Below are positions 25,802 to 35,171 of a stretch of 64,000 nt of DNA, one piece after another. The stretch is from contig DASXOB010000022.1 of NCBI GenBank assembly GCA_036494545.1, forward strand, positions 496,001-560,000, read 5' to 3'. Source of the DNA: JAICXG01 sp036494545 (GTDB lineage: Bacteria; Verrucomicrobiota; Verrucomicrobiia; Chthoniobacterales; UBA10450). The notes beneath the pieces were generated by a model. The model made no database searches. It was given only the letters and a program-made list of their open reading frames with translations, and had not been told where the DNA came from. The position numbers were made by a program, and so were the translations under genes. Each line of letters starts with the position of its first letter. Position 1 is the first letter of the stretch.

Positions 25802-26074
25802 GGGCGAATAGACAACTCCTGACTTCTTACCAGCAAGAAGCTCATCGTAACTACCCTGTTACCACGTAACGAGACTGTTACCTATCGCGGAAAGATACCG
25901 CGCTCTGTTTCACCTGTAACTCGAGCTCTTCCGTTGGGATTTAACCGATATCTCCAACCGCGCATTCAAGTTGTTAGCCCGTGACGATGAGCCTCCCTAG
26001 GGTTCGATCGGCAGACAGCCTTCCCAAATCGCAGAAGGCTATGTTATCGGGTCCTGCCATGAGTCTCTGATCGC
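25802..26074. other. Intergenic region between gspE and the delta-60 gene
   Basis: 273 bases with no recognisable gene. It follows the stop of the distal gspE copy and must contain the leader of the delta-60 protein. Direct TTACC-like runs around 25855-25885 are noted but not interpretable. Confidence 0.4.
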
Positions 26075-27763
26075 TTAGGTATACCTGAGTACTTCCTCAA
26101 TTGTCGTATGACCTTCAAAGACGCTGCGAAGACCGTCCTGGCGCAGCGTGATCATTCCCAACTCAATCGCTTTTTCTTTCAGCACCACTGCTGGCGCACG
26201 CTGGTTGATCAAGACGCGCATTGGATCGTTGATCCGCATCAGTTCGTAAATTCCGATGCGGCCTTTGTAGCCAGTGTGATTACAAGCGGAGCATCCTTGC
26301 CCGCAATGGAAGTGTCGTTGGCCGATATCGCTGGGCGAAAGATTCAACTCGGCCAGGAGCGAGTCGTTAGGCCGATACATTGTCCGGCAACAGGGGCAGA
26401 TGCGACGAAGCAAACGCTGACCAAGCACGGCTTGCAGGGTCGAGGAAATGAGGAACGACTCGACGCCCATGTCGATGAGGCGCGCAATCGCGCCAGGCGC
26501 ATCGTTTGTGTGCAGCGTGGTAAAAACCAGATGTCCGGTAAGTGAGGCCTGAATCGCGATCTGCGCCGTCTCGAGATCCCGCATTTCACCGACCATGATG
26601 TGGTCCGGGTCCTGACGAAGAAAAGCGCGCAGGACGCGCGCGAATGTCAGGCCAATGAGATCGTTGACTGGCACCTGCATGATGCCCTCGAGATCGTACT
26701 CGACCGGTTCCTCGACGGTGAGCAATTTGGAATCAATCAGATTGATCTTGCGCAAACAGGAATAGAGCGTGGTCGTTTTGCCCGAACCAGTTGGACCGGT
26801 GACGATGAAGATCCCATTGGGCTGGTTGATCACCTCTCCGACGTAACTGAGGACGTAATCAGGCATCCCAAGTTGCTCAAGATCGAGGTTCACGGTCGAG
26901 CGATCGAGCACACGCAGGACGAGGCTCTCCCCAAATTGCGTCGGCAAGGTCGAGACACGCAGATCGACCGCGCGTCCGGCAATGTTTTTTCGAATGCGAC
27001 CATCCTGCGGGAGGCGGCGCTCGGCGATATCCATGTTTGCCATCACCTTGACGCGGGAGATCACAGGGAGCGCAAGGTATCGCGGCGGCGGTGCCATTTC
27101 ATAGAGCGCGCCGTCGACACGGTAACGAACTTTGAACTCATTCTCGAAGGGCTCGAAATGGATGTCACTCGCCCTGTCCTTGATGGCCTGGTAGAGAATG
27201 AGATCAACGAAACGAATAATGGGCGTCGCGTTGACTTCGGCTTCGATGTCTGCGTCAATTGTTTTCTCGCCCGCGAGAGTCATGAACTCTCCGGCTTCCC
27301 CAAGTTGTTTTAGGATTTCCTCCATGCTGGAGGTGTCGTCGCCGTAGTGTTCCCGCAGGCGTTCCTCGATTTGCTGGCTGGGCGCGACTACGACCTCCAC
27401 GTCGCGGCCTAGAGCGAAGCGAAGATCTTCAATCGTCCGTGAATCGAGCGGATCGACTAACGCAAGCCGGATCGCGCCACCTTCTTCGCCTATCGGTAGT
27501 GCACGGTGCAGCCGCGCCAAACCAGCAGGAATGAGATGGAGAATGTGCGGAGCGAATTCGACCGCGTCGAGGTCCACGACATGCGTTCCTAATGCATCGG
27601 CGATCGCCACGTACAATTGTGTTTCGTCGATGATGCCCTGATCGACCATTGCTTGTTCGATTGCCTTGCCGTTTTGTGTCGTTTCAAGCAGGACGTCGTC
27701 GGCCTGAGAACGATCCATGAGTCCTTGTTCGATGAAGAGTTCGACGAGGCGCTCGTTGTTCAT
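26075..27763 (-). CDS. gspE: GspE/PilB-type secretion ATPase (copy 1)
   Basis: 562 residues. An N-terminal MshEN-type domain (residues about 1-140) precedes the ATPase core: Walker A GPTGSGKTTT near residue 321, Walker B-type IMVGEMRDLETA, and a His-box FTTLHTNDAPGA. A four-Cys zinc site (CPCC ... CSAC) lies at about residues 455-500, followed by GYKGRIGIYEL. It powers assembly of pseudopili or pili. It lies 39 bases after a second gspE gene. The stop sequence CCTAAGCG is a near match to the octamer. Confidence 0.9.
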   Translation of the reverse strand: MNNERLVELFIEQGLMDRSQADDVLLETTQNGKAIEQAMVDQGIIDETQLYVAIADALGTHVVDLDAVEFAPHILHLIPAGLARLHRALPIGEEGGAIRLALVDPLDSRTIEDLRFALGRDVEVVVAPSQQIEERLREHYGDDTSSMEEILKQLGEAGEFMTLAGEKTIDADIEAEVNATPIIRFVDLILYQAIKDRASDIHFEPFENEFKVRYRVDGALYEMAPPPRYLALPVISRVKVMANMDIAERRLPQDGRIRKNIAGRAVDLRVSTLPTQFGESLVLRVLDRSTVNLDLEQLGMPDYVLSYVGEVINQPNGIFIVTGPTGSGKTTTLYSCLRKINLIDSKLLTVEEPVEYDLEGIMQVPVNDLIGLTFARVLRAFLRQDPDHIMVGEMRDLETAQIAIQASLTGHLVFTTLHTNDAPGAIARLIDMGVESFLISSTLQAVLGQRLLRRICPCCRTMYRPNDSLLAELNLSPSDIGQRHFHCGQGCSACNHTGYKGRIGIYELMRINDPMRVLINQRAPAVVLKEKAIELGMITLRQDGLRSVFEGHTTIEEVLRYT

Positions 27764-27802
27764 GGGAGGTCGGCCATTTGCTCGATCCGGCAGTCTGTTA
27801 TC

Positions 27803-29539
27803 TCAATTCGCGTCTCCAATCGTCATCGAAATGATCTCCTCAGCGCTCGTTAGGCCAGCGAGCACTTTGCGGACGCCGTCTTCGCGCAAGGTGCGCATCC
27901 CGAGCTGACGGGCGCGCTGGCGAAGAACCATCGTGGTGGCGCGTGCACTCACCATGTGCCGTACTTCGTCGTCAATTTGGAAAATCTCGAAGATGCCCAT
28001 ACGACCTTTGTAGCCTGTCTGACGGCAATGTTCGCAGCCTACGGGACGCATGGCACTGATTTCCTGGCGCAACTGCGACGGTGCGATGTTTAAGGCCCGC
28101 AGCTCGGAATCGCCGAGCCGGCCCGACTCCTTGCAATGCAAGCACAGGCGCCTAACGAGCCGTTGTGCCATGATCGCGCGGATCGAGGTTGCGACCAGAA
28201 ACGGTTGCACGCCGATATTAATAAGACGCGCGATGGCGGAAGGCGCGTCGTTCGTGTGGAGCGTACTGAAAACGAGGTGCCCCGTCAGACTCGCGTTGGT
28301 AGCAATGGAAGCGGTCTCGAGATCGCGAATCTCGCCGATCATGACGATGTTCGGAGCCTGGCGGAGGATCGAGCGCAGCGCGGCCGGAAAGGTCATGCCA
28401 ATTTCGTTGTTCACCTGCACTTGATTGATGCCGTTGATCAGATACTCCACCGGCTCTTCCACGGTGATGATTTTGCGATCCGGTTTATTGATGTCATTGA
28501 GGCAGGCGTAGAGTGTCGTCGTTTTTCCGGACCCAGTTGGGCCGGTGACAAGGATGATGCCTTCGGGCGCGCGCAGGATTCGTTCGAAGGTTTCCTGGTC
28601 GTCGCTGAAGAAGCCCAGTTCGGGCAAGCCACGGAGCAGGCTCGTCTTGTCGAGCACGCGCAGGACCATGCTCTCGCCATGATTGGTGGGAATCGTAGAG
28701 ACACGCAGGTCGATTGACTTACGGCCCATCCTTACCTGAATGCGTGCGTCCTGCGGCAGGCGCTTTTCGGCGATGCTCATCGATCCCGTCATTATCTTGA
28801 GCCGGCTGATGATGGCGGACTGCAATTTTTTCGGCGGTGAATTCATTTCGTGCAAGACGCCGTCGATGCGGAAGCGGAGACGGAAACGCTTCTCCAGCGG
28901 CTCAAGGTGAATATCGCTCGCGCCAAGTTTGTGCGCTTCGATGAGCAGGAGCGAAACAAGGCGAATGATGGGCGCGTCGTCGCCCTCGCTTTCCGACAGT
29001 TCCGCGCCTTCTTCGAGATCGATTTCTTCCAACGCTGCATCGCCAATTTTCTGACGCAGGACATCGACCGCTTCCTCGGCATTGCCGTAGTACCTAATCA
29101 GGCCCTGACGGATTTTTTCCGGTGTCGTGCAAACCAGCTCGATCTGACGCCTCAATAAGAAGCTGAGGCTATCGATGCTCTCGACATCGAGCGGGTCGCC
29201 GGTCGCGACGACGAGCCCGTACTCGTTGCGGGCGATCGGGATCATCTTAAAGCGGCGCGCATCCTGTGGACGGATTTCTTCGATGACCTCTTGCGGCACA
29301 ACGATGTCAGAGAGATCGATCCAGGTTATCTGCGCCTGAGCGGCCAGACTGCGGGAAATATCGTCGGCTGAGAAAACGCCTTGCCTGACGAACGCGTCGA
29401 CGATGCTTTCTTCGTCGTTGAGGGTGGCCTGTGCCTCCTCGATCTGGCCAGGTGTAACGAGTCCGCGATCGCGCAGCAGTTCGAGAACGTATTTTTCGTG
29501 AGTCTGGGGCATCGCGGGGGAATCGAAGAGCGCTGCCAA
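27803..29539 (-). CDS. gspE: GspE/PilB-type secretion ATPase (copy 2)
   Basis: 578 residues and clearly paralogous to the adjacent copy: N-terminal MshEN-type region, Walker A GPTGSGKTTT near residue 333, Walker B region IVMIGEIRDLETA, FSTLHTNDAPSA, and a zinc site LCLHC ... CEHCRQTGYKGRMG. Tandem gspE/pilB paralogues suggest either a hetero-oligomeric motor or two machines sharing GspF. It begins the minus-strand run, with the promoter presumably in 29540-29708, divergent from the amidase. Confidence 0.9.
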   Translation of the reverse strand: MAALFDSPAMPQTHEKYVLELLRDRGLVTPGQIEEAQATLNDEESIVDAFVRQGVFSADDISRSLAAQAQITWIDLSDIVVPQEVIEEIRPQDARRFKMIPIARNEYGLVVATGDPLDVESIDSLSFLLRRQIELVCTTPEKIRQGLIRYYGNAEEAVDVLRQKIGDAALEEIDLEEGAELSESEGDDAPIIRLVSLLLIEAHKLGASDIHLEPLEKRFRLRFRIDGVLHEMNSPPKKLQSAIISRLKIMTGSMSIAEKRLPQDARIQVRMGRKSIDLRVSTIPTNHGESMVLRVLDKTSLLRGLPELGFFSDDQETFERILRAPEGIILVTGPTGSGKTTTLYACLNDINKPDRKIITVEEPVEYLINGINQVQVNNEIGMTFPAALRSILRQAPNIVMIGEIRDLETASIATNASLTGHLVFSTLHTNDAPSAIARLINIGVQPFLVATSIRAIMAQRLVRRLCLHCKESGRLGDSELRALNIAPSQLRQEISAMRPVGCEHCRQTGYKGRMGIFEIFQIDDEVRHMVSARATTMVLRQRARQLGMRTLREDGVRKVLAGLTSAEEIISMTIGDAN

Positions 29540-29708
29540 TCCTATGTTGCTTTCTCGTTGGCGGCAAGAATAGCCTTCGAGAACTGGCCTTCACCTGTTT
29601 CGATGAAGCGGGCTTCAGATTCCCCGAATTTCCGCGAGGGCAAAAAAGGTGCGAACAGGCGCCATGGTCGAGCTTGACAATCCCTGGCCGCGCTCAACAA
29701 ACTGCGCC

Positions 29709-31391
29709 ATGAGCGCGGCGCATATCAACATTCGGTCAACGCGGCGAGGAGAAGTCAGTCGCCGCAGCTTCCTTGGTACCACTCTCGCTGGCGGAGCGGC
29801 TCTTTGTGCCGGCGGGCTTTCGTCGTTAGTCCGCCTCTTTGCGGCGGAAAATGATTCCTCTCTTGCCGAAGCCGGCATCCCTGAATTGCAGGCGCTTCTG
29901 CAGTCCGGCGCCATGACAAGCGCCGGCCTGACGGAAAAATACCTCAAACGCATCGCCCGTCTCAACCCGCTGCTCCACGCCGTCATTGAAACGAACCCGG
30001 ACGCGATGGAAATCGCGACCCATCTGGACGCGGAGCGTCGCGCCGGAAAATTGCGCGGAGCGCTCCACGGTCTGCCAATTCTGGTAAAGGACAATCTCGC
30101 GACTGCGGATCAAATGCAGACCACCGCCGGCTCGCTTGCGCTCGTCGGAAGCGTGGTGCCGGCCGATTCGGTCGTAGTGCAAAAGTTGCGTGCCGCCGGC
30201 GCCATCATTTTGGGCAAGGCCAATCTCTCCGAATGGGCGAACTTTCGCGGCTTCGCACCCTTCAACGGCTGGAGCGCGCGCGGCGGCTTCACGCGCGATC
30301 CTTATCTCCTGCGTTTCGATCCCTGCGGTTCCAGTTCGGGTTCCGCAGCTGGCGCGGCGGCCGGTCTGTGCGCCGTAGCCATTGGCACCGAGACGGATGG
30401 TTCAATCGTTTGCCCGTCCGGGAACAACCTTTGCGTCGGGATCAAACCGAGCATTGGGCTCGTTTCGCAGGATGGCATCATTCCAATTGCCCACAGTCAG
30501 GACACAGCCGGGCCAATCACGCGCACCGTGACCGACGCCGCCATCTTGCTAGGCGCGATCCAAAATCCGCTCACCGGTGCGCCGGACGATTACACACGGT
30601 TCCTAGTACGCGGGGGACTGAACGGCGCCCGCATCGGCCGCGATCGGCGCTATTTCACTCCGGCATTTGGAGGTGAGCACGATCTGAATGCCGTGATCGA
30701 GCCGGCCATTCAGGTCATGCGTGATCTGGGAGCAACTGTGATCGACACCGACAGCGGCGATCCCAACCGCTATTCTGACGCCGAATTCACCGTTCTACTT
30801 TATGAATTCAAGGTGCAGATCGCGGAATATCTGGCTGGCCTAACGAACACCACGATACGTACGCTGGCCGACCTCATTCAATTCGACATCGATCATTGTC
30901 CGGAAGAGATGGAATTTTTCGGCCAGGAGATCTTTGAGATGTCGGAGGCCACGAGTGGCGACCTGACCGATCCAATTTATCGCGAAGCACGCGCTCTCTG
31001 CGTGCGCCTGACTCGCGCGGAAGGGATCGACGCCGCGCTCGAACGTGACCAACTCGACGCCATCATTGCACCGAGCTACAGCTTCGCTTCGACGCCGGCG
31101 GCGGTCGCCGGCTATCCAAACATCTCCATTCCGGTCGGCCTAACGAATGCAGGAAAACCAGCCGGCATCTGGATGTACAGCGGTTATCTGCGCGAAGGGA
31201 AATTGATTTCCCTCGCCTTCGACCTCGAGCAAGAGATTCATCCACGTTCCCGGCCGCAATTCATTCCGCCGCTCCCGCACAAGCCAGCCGATGCTGGAAT
31301 CTGCAACGGGACCAATCCACCAATGCCGAATCTACAAACTCTCCGTCATCTGACCCGCCACCTTGGCACTGGCAAGCCACTGAATCGTTAG
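29709..31391 (+). CDS. Tat-exported amidase-signature hydrolase
   Basis: 560 residues from the ATG at 29709; the frame stays open to 29649. A twin-arginine signal (SRRSFLG followed by TTLAGGAALCAGG) predicts export. The amidase signature holds the Ser-cisSer-Lys triad: Lys in LVKDN, Ser in CGSSSGSAAG, and Ser in TDGSIVCPS. It hydrolyses an amide of unknown substrate. Related enzymes include peptide and aryl amidases. The stop TAG is inside the octamer at 31385; two further copies (30839, 31139) lie near the 3' end. Confidence 0.88.
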   Translation: MSAAHINIRSTRRGEVSRRSFLGTTLAGGAALCAGGLSSLVRLFAAENDSSLAEAGIPELQALLQSGAMTSAGLTEKYLKRIARLNPLLHAVIETNPDAMEIATHLDAERRAGKLRGALHGLPILVKDNLATADQMQTTAGSLALVGSVVPADSVVVQKLRAAGAIILGKANLSEWANFRGFAPFNGWSARGGFTRDPYLLRFDPCGSSSGSAAGAAAGLCAVAIGTETDGSIVCPSGNNLCVGIKPSIGLVSQDGIIPIAHSQDTAGPITRTVTDAAILLGAIQNPLTGAPDDYTRFLVRGGLNGARIGRDRRYFTPAFGGEHDLNAVIEPAIQVMRDLGATVIDTDSGDPNRYSDAEFTVLLYEFKVQIAEYLAGLTNTTIRTLADLIQFDIDHCPEEMEFFGQEIFEMSEATSGDLTDPIYREARALCVRLTRAEGIDAALERDQLDAIIAPSYSFASTPAAVAGYPNISIPVGLTNAGKPAGIWMYSGYLREGKLISLAFDLEQEIHPRSRPQFIPPLPHKPADAGICNGTNPPMPNLQTLRHLTRHLGTGKPLNR

Positions 31392-31413
31392 GCAAGGATT
31401 GTTTACCTAACGA
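31385..31413. terminator. Inverted pair of octamer motifs between convergent genes (possible bidirectional terminator)
   Basis: CGTTAGG at 31386-31392 and CCTAACG at 31406-31412 are inverted with a 13-base loop. Each copy contains the stop codon of one convergent gene (amidase on plus, lpdA on minus). Neisserial uptake sequences are known to occur as such inverted pairs at gene ends; here termination activity is inferred. T content in and after the stem is modest. Confidence 0.5.
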
Positions 31414-32813
31414 TTACCGATATGGATCGCGTGTTTCTCGACCGCGAGGGCGGCTTCTTTTACTGCTTCGCTCAAAGTTGGGTGCGAATGAACCGTTCGA
31501 CCAAGATCTTCGCTGCTCCCGCCAAATTCCATCACCGCGACGATCTCAGCGATGAGCTCTGACGCAGCGTGGCCGAGAATAGAGGCGCCGAGGATGCGGT
31601 CGGTTTCGGCATCGGCGACAATTTTTACCCAGCCTTCGACGTCGTCGTTTGCGAGTGCACGCCCGTTGGCACGGAAGGGGAATTTGCCGACGCGCACATT
31701 CAGGCCTTTCTCTTTCGCGAAATCTTCCGTGACGCCGACACCAGCCAGCTCCGGATTCGTATAGATGATGCCGGGAATGACATCGTAGTTCACGTGGCCG
31801 GCTTTGCCGGCAATCATTTCGACGCAGGCGATGCCTTCTTCTTCGGCCTTGTGCGCAAGCATGGGACCGGCGATGACGTCGCCGATTGCGTAGACGCCAG
31901 GGACGCTGGTGCGAAATTGCTCGTCCACTTTGATGCGGCCGCGATCGTCCATCGCCACTCCGAGTTTATCGGCCCCCACGCCCTCGGCGAAAGCACGTCG
32001 CCCGACCGATACGAGCACTTTGTCGGCTTCGAAGTTCAATTCTTCGCCGCCTTTAGTTGCGGTCGCGATGGCGCGGCGGTTGGTCACCTTGACGGCACCG
32101 ACCTTGGTTTCGAGATGGAATTTGATTCCCTGATTCGTTAGGGCGCGCTGGAGGAGGTTTGCCATTTCAAGGTCGAAGCCAACGGCGATGCGGGGAAGAA
32201 ATTCCAGCACGGTGACTTCGGAGCCGAGGCGGTTCCAGACAGAGCCAAGCTCGAGACCGATGGCACCCGCGCCAACCACGAGAAATTTTTCCGGCGGCTG
32301 GTTGAAGCAAAGCGCTTCAGTGCTGCTTACGACCGTTTCGCCATCAAACGGCATGCTGGGCAGATTGATCGGCACGCTGCCGGTTGCGATGATGATGTGA
32401 TCGGCAGTAATGTCGTTAGGCTCGCCATCGTTAGACTGGATTCGCACCTGGCCGGGCCCCGTGATGGTGCCAAGCCCGGCGTAAGTGGCGACCTTGTTGC
32501 CCGTCATGAGGGCACGTACGCCACCCGTGAGTGTTTTCACGACTTTGTCCTTGCGAGCGAGCATCGCCGCCAGGTCGAGGCCGACTTTGTCGAGCACGAT
32601 GCCATGTTTGGCCGCTTCCTTTTTCGCGAAAACGAAATGATCACTCGATGCGAGAAGAGCCTTGCTCGGAATGCAACCGACGTTGAGACAGGTGCCGCCG
32701 AGATTCGGATCCTTTTCGATAATGGCAGTTCGGAGTCCTAACTGCGCGGAACGAATGGCGGCGACGTAGCCGCCCGGGCCGGAACCTATGATGATGACGT
32801 GGAATTTTTCCAT
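31407..32813 (-). CDS. lpdA: Dihydrolipoyl dehydrogenase (E3)
   Basis: 468 residues. FAD-binding GSGPGGYVAA at the N-terminus, redox-active disulfide GGTCLNVGCIPSKALL (about residues 39-54), NAD-binding VVGAGAIGLELGS, and the C-terminal HSHPTLSEA active-site His. It reoxidises lipoyl groups of 2-oxoacid dehydrogenases. It lies 59 bases after sucB on the same strand, so they form an E2-E3 operon. The E1 gene is not in the window. The stop TAG lies inside an octamer copy; others at 32135 and 32413. Confidence 0.96.
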   Translation of the reverse strand: MEKFHVIIIGSGPGGYVAAIRSAQLGLRTAIIEKDPNLGGTCLNVGCIPSKALLASSDHFVFAKKEAAKHGIVLDKVGLDLAAMLARKDKVVKTLTGGVRALMTGNKVATYAGLGTITGPGQVRIQSNDGEPNDITADHIIIATGSVPINLPSMPFDGETVVSSTEALCFNQPPEKFLVVGAGAIGLELGSVWNRLGSEVTVLEFLPRIAVGFDLEMANLLQRALTNQGIKFHLETKVGAVKVTNRRAIATATKGGEELNFEADKVLVSVGRRAFAEGVGADKLGVAMDDRGRIKVDEQFRTSVPGVYAIGDVIAGPMLAHKAEEEGIACVEMIAGKAGHVNYDVIPGIIYTNPELAGVGVTEDFAKEKGLNVRVGKFPFRANGRALANDDVEGWVKIVADAETDRILGASILGHAASELIAEIVAVMEFGGSSEDLGRTVHSHPTLSEAVKEAALAVEKHAIHIGNR

Positions 32814-32872
32814 AGAGTTTGGGTATTAAAGCGGTGACGAATTCGTCGCCTTAGCGTTCGTCCTCCACCGGC

Positions 32873-34099
32873 TCAGACCTCGAGCAAGAGCGCGGTCGGA
32901 TTTTCGATCGCTTCCCTCACCTTAACCAGAAAGGTGACCGCTTCCTTGCCGTCGACCGCTCGATGGTCGTAGCTGAGGGCGAGATACATCATTGGCCTAA
33001 CGACCACTTGACCGTTCACCACCACCGCGCGCTCTTTGATGGCGTGCATGCCAAGAATACCGCTCTGCGGCGGATTGAGGATGGGCGTGCCCATAAGTGA
33101 GCCGTAAACGCCGCCGTTCGAAATCGTAAAGATGCCGCCCTGCAAATCCTCAATCTTGATCTTTCCTTCGCGAGCACGGAGCGCAAAGTCGGCAATGTCA
33201 CGCTCGAGATCGGCGAAACTTTTCTTATCCGCGTCGCGCACAACCGGCACAACCAGACCGCGCTCGGTCCCAACTGCGACCCCGATGTCGTAGTAATGGT
33301 TGAGAATGAGATCATCGCCTTCGATACGGCTGTTGATCGATGGAACAAATTTAAGGGATTCGACAGTCGCTTTGATGAAAAACGACATGAAGCCGAGTTT
33401 TACCCCATGATCGGCCTGAAACTTCTCCTGCGCTTTCTTGCGGAGCGACATCACCTCGCTCATGTCGCACTCGTTGAAAGTCGTGAGCGTGGCGGTGGAC
33501 CGCTGCGAGATGACGAGCTGCGCCGCGATCTTCCGACGGAGAGGCGACATTTTTTTGCGGGTGAAGCGATCGGCTGATTCCGGTTCAACGACGGGTTTCT
33601 TTTGCCCGCGCGGTTTTTCCTGCTCGTCGGCATGCCTTGGCCGCTCATTCTCTTTCAAATGCTCGAGGACATCGCCTTTCGTTAGGCGACCGCCTTTCCC
33701 GGTGGCGGTGATCTTTGCCGGATCGAGATTCTCTTCATTCGTTAGGCGTCTGACCGCCGGCGAAAGAAGATCGGCGTTCCGGGAAGTTTTCTCGGCCGCC
33801 TGGCTCGCCGCCGGTGCGACTGCCTCTGGCGAGGCGGGTTTTGTCTTTTTCGTCGGGACGGTGGCGGAGTCATCAATTAGTGCCACGACCTGACCGATTT
33901 TTACTTCCTGGCCTTCGTTCACCCTGGTTTCAAGCACGCCCGCGGTTTCGGCGGTGATCTCAGTGGAAACCTTATCCGTCTCGAGGGTGAGGAGCGTTTC
34001 GCCGGGCTCGACGAAATCACCCGATTTCCGGTGCCAGACGGAGATGACGCCGCTCTCGATCGATTCCCCGACCGGCGGGATTTTTACTTCGATGCTCAT
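32873..34099 (-). CDS. sucB: Dihydrolipoyl succinyltransferase (2-oxoglutarate dehydrogenase E2)
   Basis: 408 residues: lipoyl domain (residues 1-77, lipoyl Lys in LETDKVSTE), a hinge rich in Ala/Lys/Pro, a peripheral-subunit-binding domain (LSPAVRRLTNEENLD), another charged linker, and the acyltransferase core ending in YDHRAVDGKEAVTFL. The N-terminus IKVPxVGES-type (VKIPPVGESIESG) favours succinyl- over acetyltransferase. Octamer copies at 33679 and 33739 flank the binding domain 60 bases apart in the linker-coding region. Confidence 0.93.
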   Translation of the reverse strand: MSIEVKIPPVGESIESGVISVWHRKSGDFVEPGETLLTLETDKVSTEITAETAGVLETRVNEGQEVKIGQVVALIDDSATVPTKKTKPASPEAVAPAASQAAEKTSRNADLLSPAVRRLTNEENLDPAKITATGKGGRLTKGDVLEHLKENERPRHADEQEKPRGQKKPVVEPESADRFTRKKMSPLRRKIAAQLVISQRSTATLTTFNECDMSEVMSLRKKAQEKFQADHGVKLGFMSFFIKATVESLKFVPSINSRIEGDDLILNHYYDIGVAVGTERGLVVPVVRDADKKSFADLERDIADFALRAREGKIKIEDLQGGIFTISNGGVYGSLMGTPILNPPQSGILGMHAIKERAVVVNGQVVVRPMMYLALSYDHRAVDGKEAVTFLVKVREAIENPTALLLEV

Positions 34100-34205
34100 C
34101 GGTCGCGCAACTTAAGCTGAAGAGCGCGGCCCGGTCGAAAACTTTCGCGGTTCTTGCGAGGCGACGGCTCCAAATTCGAGATGGTTGATGAAAGCGACGA
34201 AAAAC

Positions 34206-35171
34206 TTAGTGCATTTCGCGTAACGATTTTTTGGTCACAGCAGCCTGGATGTATTTGCCCCAACTCAAATTGTCGCGACCGGCGACGTGCTCTTTCGCTT
34301 TGCGAATCGCCATGTCGGAAACAGCCTCCACCACCCATTGGAAGTTTTCCTCTCCGACTGAGGCGGCCTCAGCATCGGGCGCCGGATTGCAAAAGTCGAT
34401 CGCCAGCGGCACGCCGTCACGAATCGCGAACTCGACCGTGTTGAGGTCGTAGCCGAGATATTGGTTCAACAGTAAAACGCCCTGCTCCACCTTCTCCAGG
34501 ATCTCCCGCGGCGCCTTCCAATCAGTCTGATAACGCAAATGATAAGGATGACGCGGCTCGTAGTTCATAATCTTCACGTTGCGTTGATCGATCGAATAAC
34601 AGCGGAAATACATTTCAAATTTCACTTCCTCCTGCAGCATCATGACGAGCTGTCCCGTCTCGCCGTAAGCCCGGAAAAACTCGTCCGAATTGTGCAGCCG
34701 ATAGACGTTCTTCCAGCCGCCGCCAGCAAAGGGTTTGAAGAAGGCGGGCCAGCCGACGTAGGCGAAGATTCCCTCCCAATCCATTGGATAGGCAAGATTA
34801 CGGAATGACTTATCGTTCGTATCTGGCGGCGGCTGATTCGAGGGAAGGATAACTGTGCGCGGAACGTCGACTCCGATTTTGGTCGCAAGCGCGTTGTTAA
34901 AAAACTTCTCGTCGGCGCTCCACCAGAACGGATTATTTATCACCGCACAACCGGTGAGGGCTTCGTTCTTAAGCCAGGCGCGATAGAAAGGCACATCCTG
35001 CGAGATGCGGTCGATGACGACGTCGTAGCCCGTCGGCTCGCCCTGGATCACTTTGTCGATGCGCACGGGCTCGGCCATGATTTCACGTCCGCCGGTTTTC
35101 TGATTAACGCGCTCGACAAACGCGGGTGGAAAGCTGTGCTCCTGGCCGTAAAGGATTCCGATTTTTTTCAT
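34206..35171 (-). CDS. ATP-grasp-fold protein of unknown specificity
   Basis: 321 residues. The N-terminus KKIGILYGQEHSFPPAFVER resembles a pre-ATP-grasp domain; the core has PAFFKPFAGGGWKNVYRL (phosphate loop with Lys), MLQEEVKFE and a metal-binding segment DLNTVEFAIRDGVPLAIDFCNPAPD. This is the layout of ATP-dependent carboxylate-amine ligases such as RimK or D-Ala ligases, but I do not recognise a named family. It stands alone, 106 bases upstream of sucB, with no obvious partner for a peptide-type product. Confidence 0.7.
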   Translation of the reverse strand: MKKIGILYGQEHSFPPAFVERVNQKTGGREIMAEPVRIDKVIQGEPTGYDVVIDRISQDVPFYRAWLKNEALTGCAVINNPFWWSADEKFFNNALATKIGVDVPRTVILPSNQPPPDTNDKSFRNLAYPMDWEGIFAYVGWPAFFKPFAGGGWKNVYRLHNSDEFFRAYGETGQLVMMLQEEVKFEMYFRCYSIDQRNVKIMNYEPRHPYHLRYQTDWKAPREILEKVEQGVLLLNQYLGYDLNTVEFAIRDGVPLAIDFCNPAPDAEAASVGEENFQWVVEAVSDMAIRKAKEHVAGRDNLSWGKYIQAAVTKKSLREMH

